Position numbers and translations under genes: made by a program | Origin: Bos javanicus | Lineage: Eukaryota > Chordata > Mammalia > Artiodactyla > Bovidae | Length of the DNA: 64,000 nucleotides | Assembly (NCBI RefSeq): GCF_032452875.1 | Contig: NC_083885.1 | Coordinates: 63,665,925-63,729,924, forward strand | Direction: 5' to 3' | Part shown: piece after piece, positions 12,367 to 22,700 of the stretch | How positions within the stretch are numbered: the first letter of the stretch is position 1 | Layout of the letters: every line of letters begins with the position of its first letter | Notes under the pieces: generated by a model | What the model saw: the letters and a program-made list of their open reading frames with translations, nothing else | What the model was told of the DNA's origin: nothing | Databases searched by the model: none

Positions 12367-12590
12367 TAGTTACCTATCATTTCCATTTCCCATTTCTGGC
12401 CTCACTGTGACACATTTCAGAAATTTTAATCAGCACTTTATGCAAGATGGCCGATTGGGAACTCCCAGCCCTCATCTCACTCAGAAACACTGATAAACCG
12501 GGATTATCTGGGCCTCATGACATTTATGCAAACTGCAGAATCCAGCTAGTGAGCTGCAACACCTCAGATGAGCAGAAAACCGACAAGAAC

Positions 12591-15292
12591 TGTTGCAAGG
12601 AGGACCCCTTTCAGGGCCCGGAACTGGGCTCTTGTCTAACACTCAGAAATGAATTGTCCGAGGAGACACATGTGCTGAAAAAGCAAGAGATTTTATTGGG
12701 AAAGGGCACCCGGGTGGAGAGCAGTAGGGTAAGGGAACCCAGGAGAACTGCTCTGCCACGTGGCTCACAGTGTGGGGTTTTATGGTGATGGGATTAGTTT
12801 CCAGGTGGTCTTTGACCAATCACTCTAATTCAGAGTCTTTCCTGGTGGCACACGCATCGCTCAGCCAAGATGGATGCTAGCGAGAGGGATTATGGGAAGT
12901 GGAGGGACACGCGGTGTCTCCTTTAGACCTTTCCCGAGCTCTTCAGGTTGGTGGCGGCTTATTAGTTCCGTGTTCCTTATCAGGATCTCCTGTCATAAAA
13001 CAACTCATGGAAATGGTTACTGTGGTGCCTGGCCAGGGTGGGCGGTTTCAATCAGTGTGCTTCCCCTAACAACTCCCCGCTGAGAGACTTTTTACTCAAG
13101 ATACTTGTTGGGAATTGGGGTGGAGGTCTCTTTCTTCTGTAACTTCTTCCTGCTATGCATGGGCGTAGGCCTGCCTAGCAGAGCAGAAGTCTGTCTCTCT
13201 GTCCCTGATCTAAGTTGGGGTGTTCCACATCTGAAACCAGCTTCCACCCTTTTAGTAACAGCAATTTAGTGTGAAACTGTTGGCTCCTCTCAGAGATGAA
13301 ATAGACAGGGCCAAACAGGAGACCTAACAGGATGGTCATCTCTGGTCCTGGAAACAGAAGGCAACATTTGGGGTGAGGGTTGAAGGGTGTGTGATCCTTT
13401 TTGATTGGTTGGTGGTGGGGCAACAGAGCTGTGTTCCAGGAATCTTGTGTTCAGTCTGAAGTTACCATCCTCCACCTGGGTGGGGGCTCCAGTTCTGTAG
13501 AAGAACTAAAAAAGACATTGTTATGCATATTTCTTTGAGTAGGAACCAGGACCCTGTCTGCAGGCTGTACCAACCTTTGATTGTTTCTCCTGTTTCTGTA
13601 TCCCCTTCCTTCCCTAATTAGCAGTTGTTTGGATCCACCCTTTGGAACTCAGGGAAGGTCAAGGAGGCTGAATGAAGCCTATATCCTACAGACAAGAAAT
13701 GGAGAACACGGAACAGATCTCTACTCCAGAGCCCTACTGAGTTCTACTCAGTTTTAATTTAGGGAACTAGGCAGCTATGACTGGGATAATTTCCTGTCCA
13801 AATGGAGCATAGGACTGCCTCAGCTTGGAGTATAGACACTGAATTGGAAGTATTTCTGAGTTCCAAGTTCTAGATCTGAGTCTTGTATGATTAAAATCTC
13901 AATCCCTTGGTCTGCCATTTTGGTGTAACAGACGCAGTTAGAAGTAGTTGGAGGAGTGATAACTGGAATTTAGAAGACAAAATAAATCTCATTTCTTTTT
14001 AGAAGAATAAGCCTGAAACCCAGTCTGGACCTGGCACTTCAGGGAGACAGGTAGCCAGTTGCCTAGTTTTATAAAAAGTAAGGTCGCAGTTACTAGCTTC
14101 CAGCAGACACTGTTTTGAGAATGGTGGCATCCAAGCCTGACACGACTCAGAAAACTCAAGTGTTTAGCAATACAAGGTCTAATCTGAAAGCACACCCATA
14201 GCATCACCTAGGTATTTCCCAGGATATCTGAACCATAGCTACTCTATTTTGACTTTTAATTGTAAACTTTTCCTAATAGCCAGAGCAGATTTCACAGTTA
14301 ATGATGTCAGTGTTTCTCTAGGCATGAGAAGATGCAAGAATTGGAACTCGTAAAATCTTCTCCTGAAAAGATTTAACTATCTGAAGGCCTGTTCTGCCAG
14401 TTTTTCCCAGAGCACAGAGTGCCTCATTCCTGGTTTTCACCCTGAACTCCTTTCAGGGGCGTTGACAGTTGGCAGTTGCAGCGGCCATGATTTAGTCTTT
14501 GTAGATGGCAAGTGTCAGTCTTCAGTTGGCAGAGCCCCTTTTTGCTCATAAACTTGACCATGATTTTCAGGGGGGCATTTCATGACCATTTTGACCCATG
14601 GTGCTGAGAATATCCGTTCTCAGGTTTGGCAAAGATTTTGTTGACAGGCCACTCAATGTGCTGTTACTGGACTAGGCCATAAAACAGTATCCAAAATGCT
14701 CTGGACCACCTGTCTGGCTAGCCTCTTGGTCCAGGAAAATATTCCCTCTTGTTGCTTCTTCCCATATCTAGAGTTACACTGTTACCATCATTGATCTCAT
14801 ATGGCACTATATATTATTCTATTAGAGGCCTCACACACCCATTTGACAGTGCAAGAAACAGCAATTTTATAAAACAGGTGAAATACAAATAACATAGCCA
14901 GCACTATTAGTAAAGTCACAAGTAAGACTTAAGAGCTTCCATTAGATGTAGCCCAGTATATCTCAGGTCACCTGACTTAGTCTGCTCTGTAGAATCTTGA
15001 TCTTCCAGAGAAATTATATATTGGCACCATCTATAAGGCACATAGCCCCACTTTCTAGTGTTACTAGACTGATTGTCCGTAGTATGATTTAATTGTTTCC
15101 GACACAGAGGAGACTTTAAACCTAAATTACCATAGCCTGGTGTTATCTATATAAATCCATCCCATAATTATGGGTGAATTTTCCTCCTTTGCTGAAACTT
15201 TTCTTGATGCTCTGATTGAGCTTGAGTAATAGAAAAAAGCTCAAATTTATGGCCAGAATCAGAGCAGACATTATTAATTGGCCCGGTGAGGT
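12591..15292 (-). mobile_element. Inverted copy of the ERV 3' half (LTR 12591-13071)
   Basis: Reverse complement of 8773-11455 of the neighbouring ERV: a 481-bp LTR at 12591-13071 and about 2.2 kb of the interior. There is no second LTR, so it is 5'-truncated; homology stops near 15292 (partner near 8773). Its LTR is clearly closer to the 3' LTR at 10972 than the two LTRs of the provirus are to each other. The frame at 13175-13423 gives the same 82-residue translation as 10620-10868. There is a small indel near 13490-13520 relative to the partner arm. It is either a duplicate-and-invert event or a second insertion of a closely related element. Confidence 0.85.
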
Positions 15293-15690
15293 GCCGGGAG
15301 CCAGCAAGGGAGTTCCCATCCATGACAAGTTCATGCGGGAGAGCCCTGACAGGCAAAGCGAGTCAGGGCTCGAGGGGCCCCCTAGACCTGCCTGAGCATC
15401 TACCCCAAAACCAGAATCTGTCTGTTTTACTATTTTATGACTTTTACCAACTCCTCTGACATTCACAGGGGGCTATCCCCGACCACCATACTCTGTAAGG
15501 AAATCAACCCGACTACCTCTCTATGAAGAAAATCCACTTACAACTCTAGTTTATAAGTCTCCTGGGCATAATAGGAGTGTTTCAATTCAAACCCCTCTGA
15601 TGACTTTCTAGCTTGCCTGACAGGTTTGTTCAGACTCCTGTGCTACGCATGTGATTGTTCACAGCCTCCCAACCAGGAGAGGCACATGAA
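15293..15690. mobile_element. Probable LTR fragment of a bovid class II-like ERV
   Basis: It begins TGCCGGGAGCCAGCAAGGG exactly where the inverted ERV arm ends and reads like a known bovid LTR or ERV-end family. The right end meets the BovB at 15693. Orientation and family are not certain. Confidence 0.45.
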
Positions 15691-15692
15691 GC

Positions 15693-16705
15693 TTCAGTTC
15701 AGTTCAGTTCAGTTGCTCAGTCGTGTCCAACTCTTTGCGACCCCATGAATCCCAGCATGCCAGGCCTCCCTGTCCATCACCTACTCCTGGAGTTCACCCA
15801 GACTCATGTCCATCGAGTCAGTGATGCCATCTAGCCATCTCATCCTCTGTAGTCCCCTTCTTCTCCTGCTCCCAATCTCTCCCAGCATCAGAGTCTTTTC
15901 CAATGAGTCAACTCTTCGCAAGAGGTGGACAAAGTACTGGAGTTTCAGCTTTAGCATCAGTCCTTCCAAAAAATCCCAGGGCTGATCTCCTTCAGAATGG
16001 ATTGATTGGATCTCCTTGCAGTCCAAGGGACTCTCAAGAGTCTTCTCCAACACCACAGTTCAAAAGCATCAATTCTTTGGCGCTCAGCCTTCTTCACAGT
16101 CCAACTCTCACATCCATACATGACCATGCATTGTTGGAGGAGGGTGTTTGCTATGATCAGTGCGTTCTCTCGGCAAAACTCTATTAACCTTTGCCCTGCT
16201 CCATTCTGGACTCCAAGGCCAAATTTGCCTGTAACTGCAGGTGTTTCTTGACTTCCTACTTTTGCATTCCAGTCCCCTATGATGAAAAGGACATATTTTG
16301 GGGGGTGTTAGTTCTAAAAGGTCTTATAGATCTTCATAGCATCGTTCAGCTTCTTCAGCATTACTGGTTGGGGCATAGGCTTCGATTACCATGCTATTGA
16401 ATGGTTTGCCTTGGAAATGAACAGCGATCATTCTGTCATTTTTGAGATTGCATCCAAGTACTGCATTTCGGACTCTCTTGTTGACCATGATGGCTACTCC
16501 ATTTCTTCTGAGGGATTCCTGCCCATAGTAGTAGATATAATGATCATCTGAGTTAAATTCACCCACTCCAGTCCCTTTTAGTTCGCTGATTCCTACAATG
16601 TTAACGTTCACTCTTGCCATCTCCTGTTTGACCACATCCAATTTGCCTTGATTCATGGACCTGACATTCCAGGTTCCTAGGCAATATTGCTCTCTACAGC
16701 ATCAA
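15693..16705 (-). mobile_element. BovB LINE, internally deleted
   Basis: It starts with the BovB 3' terminal repeats (TTCAGTTCAGTTCAGTTCAG), covers the C-terminal ORF, then jumps at about 16126 straight to the N-terminal endonuclease part. The RT core is missing. The 5' junction (16705, CTCTACAGCATCAATTTTGT) matches that of the BovB at 27299-28985. Confidence 0.85.
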
Positions 16706-19529
16706 TTTTGTCAATTATACCTCACTAAAACTGAAAAGGTTTTCTTTCATTTAATTACAGCAGGCACATTTGGAGTTATTCCACTTCTCATTTTAGGCAC
16801 TTGCTCTCGTGCTTAAAATACATATTTACATTTTTATTTCTGAACATGTATGCATTCTCCCCCTTCTTTAGAAAAGACAAAGTTCTAACCGTGCTTTACT
16901 GAACTCTGGGTACTCATATACACATGGGTGGGCATGCGCACGTCTCTCTCCATGCACACGTGTGGGTGTGTTTATGCGTGCAAGTGTTTGTCTGTGTACT
17001 TTTCCAAAGCCCATTTTCAGCCATGCGTTCCTCTCTGTTGCATCTCACTGTCTCTCTGCCATCTCTCAGTATTCCTTTCTGTGTGAAAACCGTCAATATC
17101 CAAGAACTTGCACCTCTGGAAATGCCTTCTCTCACGCTCATTCTCTTTTTATCAAGTTGCTTGAGAACACTTCCTATTTGGAATCCAGTGTGTGACTCAA
17201 GTACTAGCAGAGGAAAACGCTTGTCAAGGTTAAGGGCCCCATGCCCCCAGAGCCCACCTCCTCTCTCAGGACCTGGTGGGTTGTGGCTGAGGCACAGCCC
17301 ACAGCAGGAGGCGGTGCCGAACCTCCTGGAAGCTGGGGATGTGCTCTGCATGAAGCTCTCACTTCTGCCCCTTGCAAGTATTCCGACTCAGGGGGAACTC
17401 TTCCCGGTTAATTCCCTGACAGCATGGCTCCAGTATCCTTTAGCACCCCCTTTTGGTAGGGGCAGTCTGCTCCCAGTGGGCTGGTCATTCTCTTGATAAT
17501 CTGCGTTTTCCACAAGAAGTATTTCAAGACATTTTTAGGGCCTCAGTCCAGTCCGCCTTGATTTTTTTTTTTTTTCAGTTGAAATCTACTTAGAATTAAC
17601 TGTTTCAAATTCTGTAATTCAGTGCAATATACTTTTTAAAATTAACCTTTAGTTTCTCAGTTTACTATGAAAGGTCAAAATATGGATGTTACTTTTTTTA
17701 CCATGTAGTTAATTAACCTATTTGTTGACGTTGCTGCCCCACACAGGCTCTCCGTTGCAGGGTGTGGGGTCTTTAGCTGAAGTGTGCCGTGTCTGGATCC
17801 CTGGCTGGTGATCCCGCCCGGGCCCCTAAGTAAGGAGCGCCGAGTCTCAGTCAGGGACCCAGCAGGGCGGCCCTCGGGTGTCACGTGCACAGCATGAGTC
17901 CCCGCCCTTCGCAGGTCGGTTCTCCTCAGTAAAGGAGGCTCCGTTATTTGCTTCCTCAGCCCTTGCCGTCTGTCGTGAGTGTCTTCCATCTGTCGTGAGC
18001 GTCTTCCCATCTGACACTTACGACAGATACCACACTGGCCCTCAGCACAGGCCCGCCTCTCCTGAATCTCCCTGTCTGCTCTCTGTGCTGCATTCTGGAC
18101 CATTTCCTCAATGCTGTGCTCCGACTTCATACCGGGCTGCTCAGCTGCCTTCTTGCTGCATGACTTTTTAACGTGTTCAATCTACTGGATTGTTCACGTT
18201 GAAAATTTTCACCTCTTTTCAGTAACCACCTGTTCTTCTACAAAATTATCCACATACTTGCCTCCCTTTATTTTTCTGTGACGATGGTTCCCTCTGTGTG
18301 TCCACATGGGTGGAAACCTTCCTCTGACCTCCAGATGATCCCCAAGCCGGGGCCACACCGCCTACCTCCCGTGCTTTGCTGTGGTTCCCCTCCATTTGGG
18401 GAACTTTCTTTCTGCCCTTGTCTGTGGTGTTTCGGAAACACTCTCCAAGCACATCTCAGAGTTAGGAGCAGAGGAGGCTCTGGGTGGGCACCACACTCAC
18501 CCCCTTCGGTGTAGTCTCATTCCGCAGCCCTTCACGTCCACCCTCTCCTGCCGTCACCTCGTCTGTAAATTGACCATGATGACGGCAGCAAGAGCCCGCA
18601 GCCCCTCTGAGGGCTGGGGTCTGGACAACAGGCAAGGGAGGAACCTCAGGCGCAGAGAAACGGCACCGCCACCCCAGGTTACATGAGCAGCGGGCACACG
18701 TTTACAGGAGTATCTGTTCTCCATCAGAGTGAGAGCTCTGACCACAATCAATACCCTCTAAAGCTTTCAGGTGATGACAAGACCGGGAGGAGACTGAGCC
18801 CCAGGACCCCGGGGCCCCAAGGAGGCAGGAAGCACCCAGGGGCTTGTTCCCAGGAAGGCAGGCTGGACGGTGATGCGATAAAGAGAGACACCCCGAAGGG
18901 GGCTGTGACAGGGAAAACCCACACTCCGGGGCAGGGGAGGAGTCAGTTTCCTTCCTTATTCCCTGAGCATCTCCTCTGGGCTCTTGGCCACATGGACTCC
19001 ACTGAGCCCAGGGTGACGCTGACCGTGTGTCCCTCATACAGAGCAGACTTGTGGACACAGAGGGGAGGGAGAGTGTGGGACGAATGGAGAGAGTAGCATG
19101 GAAACGTGCACACCAGCACGTGTAAAATACACCATGGGGGAATGTCCGTGAGACTCAGGGAGCTCACACAGGGGCTCTGTGACAACCTAGAGGGGAGGGA
19201 GGTTCTACAGGGAGGGCATGTGACACACACAGCCGATCCATGCTGCTGTATGGCAGAAACCAGCACCTTATTGTAAAGTAACGATCCTCCAATTAAAAAA
19301 AAAAAAAAGTTTCTCTGGGAATCTGAGTCCTGTGGGCCGCAGGGGCTGGCATCCTCCCCGAAGCATCTCCAGGGCCTGGTGACCCCATTCAGGGTGAAGA
19401 CCCCTCAGGGACCTGCTGACAGGCGGGCAGAGGAGGAGGCAGACCCCGAGGCGAGGCTGACAAAGAGAAGGCCGCGTCCTGGATGACTTCAACTGGAAAG
19501 GGCGTCTCAGGAACACACTGGGACTGTCA
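16706..19529. other. Upstream flank of LILRB gene 2, no gene seen
   Basis: About 2.8 kb, collinear with 28986-31800 upstream of gene 3. A 190-codon + frame at 16924-17496 has no recognisable domain and is not kept as one frame in the paralog. An L1 3'-tail-like piece with an A run lies near 19215-19310 (paralog near 31490-31575). I recognise no other gene. Confidence 0.6.
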
Positions 19530-19706
19530 CGGGGACGAAGCCAGGCTTTCAAGAAGAGGCTGTTCCCCTTCCTGCGGGGACGCTGATGTGACAGCCGTGT
19601 GACAGGAAGCCCAAGCCCCAGAGAGGACACACCCTGTGGTCTGTCTGTCCGGAGGACACCCAGTTTTCCTCCATCCTCACAGCCTGGACCACAGGGAGGA
19701 GACGCC
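19530..19706 (+). promoter_or_regulatory. Conserved 5' flank / probable promoter of LILRB gene 2
   Basis: This stretch is nearly the same before genes 2, 3 and 4 (31800-31970 and 39860-40031). It holds ETS/PU.1-like cores (CCCTTCCTG, CAGGAAGC). Genes 3 and 4 have an E-box CACGTG just before CAGGAAGC; gene 2 has CGTGTG there (19596-19601). No TATA box is obvious. Its role is inferred from position and conservation. Confidence 0.45.
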
Positions 19707-22700
19707 ATGGCCCCCGCGCTCTCTGCCCTGCTCTGCCTCGGTGAGATGAGGAGGGGCAGGGGGACCCTGGTCTGGAGGGACCCCCCCAGCCAGCCTGCTC
19801 CATCAGGGGACCCCAGGGCCCAGGAGGCTCCCGGGGTGGAGAGGTGCTGCTCAGGGCTGAGGGCACACCTCTCACAGGGCGCTCTCTTCCAGGGCTGAGT
19901 GTGGGCCTGAGGACCCAGGTGCAGGCCGGTGAGTCTGTCCCAGGGCCCAGCTCCCTCCTCTCGTGGGGACAAGGTCACCCCCAGGCTGTGGGCAGGGGGA
20001 GGGCAGCTCGGGGCTCACGGACGGACGGGTAGTCTGGGACGTCTGGGCTGAGAGCCGGGGCATGGGGGGGACTCCTGGTGAGCCGGCCTCTGATTTCCTT
20101 CCAGGGACCCTCCCCAAACCCACCATCTGGGCTGAGCCAGGCTCTGTGGTCCTCTGGGGGAGCCCCGTGACCATCTGGTGCTGGGGGACCCTGTGGGCCC
20201 AGGAGTTCCGTCTTGATAAAGAGGGAAGCCCGGTTCTCTGGGACAGACAGAAACCCCTGGAGCCCCGGGACAAGGCCAGGTTCTCCATCCAACACATGGG
20301 ACAGGACCACTCAGGGAGCTATCGGTGCTACTACAGCACCCCCACTGGCTGGTCAGAGCCCAGTGACCCCCTGGAGCTGGTGGTGACAGGTGAGGGACTC
20401 TCGGGGGCCTCGGGCTCTGCCATCAGGAGGGGGTCTGCTCTCAGGGGGTGTCACTCTCACAGCCCAGCCTTCGATAGGGAGACAGAAGGGTGGGAGCCCC
20501 ACGGAACCAGCTGCCTCCTTCTCTCCTAGGACTGTACGGCAAACCCAGCCTCTCAGCCCTGCCGAATCCTGTGGTGACCTCGGGAGGGAGCGTGACCCTC
20601 CAGTGTGGCTCCCGTCAGGGATTTAACATATTCCTTCTGACCAAAGAAGGAGAAGACAAGTCCTCTTGGACCCTGGCTGGACAGCGACACCCCGACGGGC
20701 AGACCCAGGCCCTGTTCCTTGTGGGCCCCGTGACCCCCGGGCACAGGTGGACGTTCAGATGCTACGGCTTTTACAGGCACACCCCCAGGGTGTGGTCAGC
20801 CCCCAGCGACCCCCTGGAGCTCCTGGTCCCAGGTGAGGAAGTCCTGTCCTGACCCCATACATTTGTGCAGACAAGACAACGTACTGGGGTCTCTGCTCCC
20901 AGGGGAGCCCCTGTGAGAGGGTGGGGAGAGGAGCGTGGGGCTCACAGGACAGACACACAGACTGAGACACGGCGAGGCCTGGGGCCGGGTTGGGAGAGGG
21001 GGTCCACAGGGGCAGTGCTCCCTACAACCCAGCGCGTGTCTCTCCCCAGGGCTGTCTGGGAAGCCCTCCCTCCTGACCCCGCAGGGCCCTGTCGTCACCT
21101 CTGGACAGAACCTGACCCTCCAGTGTCACTCTGATGTCAGCTACACCAGATTCGCTCTGTCCAAGGTGGGGGGACAGGACCTCCCCCAGCGCCCTGCCCA
21201 GAGGCCCCAGGAGGGCCACTCTCAGGCCGACTTCCCCCTGGGCACAGTTGGCACCGTTCACGGGGGCCGGTACAGATGCTACGGTGGACACGGCCTCTCC
21301 TCCGAGTGGTCGGCCCCCAGTGAGCCCCTGGAGCTGCTGGTGGCAGGAGAGGAGACAGCGGGTAAGTCGGGGACCAGACTCTGCACAGGCCCCACCGGGG
21401 AGCCCCAGGGGTGATGCTGGGACCAGGGGGAGGGATCCCGGGGAGGGACAGAGAGACGGGGTGGGGACGGGAGAGACTCTGAGAAACAGAGACAGCGCTG
21501 AGGGACCAGAGAGGCCCGAGGAGTTTCGCTCAGAACCAGGCCTGGCGCCCGCACCCCCTTCCTCTCTGCAGGACGGCTCAGAGACAGACCCTCCCTCTCG
21601 GTGAGACCAGGGCCCTCGGTGGCTCCGGGGGAGACCGTGACCCTGCTGTGTCAGTCAGGAGAGAGGACGGACACCTTCCTTCTGTCCAAGGAGGGGGCAG
21701 CCCATCGCCCCCTGCGTCTCCGCTCCCAGGACCAAGCCGGGCGGTACCAGGCCGAGTTCTCCTTGAGCCCTGTGACCTCAGCCCACGGGGGCACCTACAG
21801 GTGCTACGGCTCACTCAGCACAGACCCCTACCTGCTGTCACAGCCCAGTGAGCCCCTGGCGCTCGTGGTCTCAGGTGAGGCCCAGTCTGTCCGTCTCACT
21901 CAGCAGCTCGGGGCTCTGCCCTGGGAGCCCAGTGCGGTGGTGGAGGAGGGGGCGCTGAGGGAGGGGCCCCCTGGGGGAGGGGCCTCGGAGCCCGTGCCCC
22001 GCCCCTTCCTCCCGCACTGGGGTCCCGGAAGGGCAGGTGGCCAGTGCGAGGGTCTCGCGGAGGCCACAGGGCCATGCAGGGCAGAGGGGAGTGAGGTGGG
22101 GACCCCGGGTCGGCCCGGTGCACCCCTTCCTGGGCTCAACCTCCTAAGGTCCCATTCTCCCAGCCACACCCCAGATTCGAACCTATGGAGTCTCGGGGCT
22201 CTATGCTCAGGGGAGACAGCCCAGCCCAGGGCAGTGTGGGAGCCGGAAGATCTAATACCCCCTCAGGTCATCAACGGGAAACACAGGCTTCAGGGGCTCT
22301 GAGCTGCTGGGTGAAGGGGCAGGGGTCCGGGGGCCCAGGCCGGGGGAGCACGGCTGTGGAGGGGGAAAGCGGCCCCGCCCCCACCTCCTTCCTGACCCCC
22401 ATGGGCCTCCAGGCATCAGTTCCATCAGCTCCACCCCTCAGTGGAGTCAGAAACTGCAGAGAGGGGAGCAGGCTTTTGGGGACGTGGTGGCGGGTCTGGG
22501 GAGGAGCAGGGCTGAATATGCCCCCGGTTCAGGCGCCTCTGGAGACTCTGATGTGGACTCCCTCACCGTCACCACACCCCCGTGCGGGCCTCAGCTTCTC
22601 CCAGTGTAAAAGGAGAGACCCGTGCCCCAGATCTTAGATTTCCTCAGTTCTGACCTGGGTGTGACTCCGCATCGGACGAGGAGCACAGGGAGCCCCCGAG

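Noticed and set aside
16924..17496. 190-codon + frame upstream of gene 2
   Set aside because: Low-complexity start, no known domain, and the paralogous block at 29083-29800 does not keep it as one frame.
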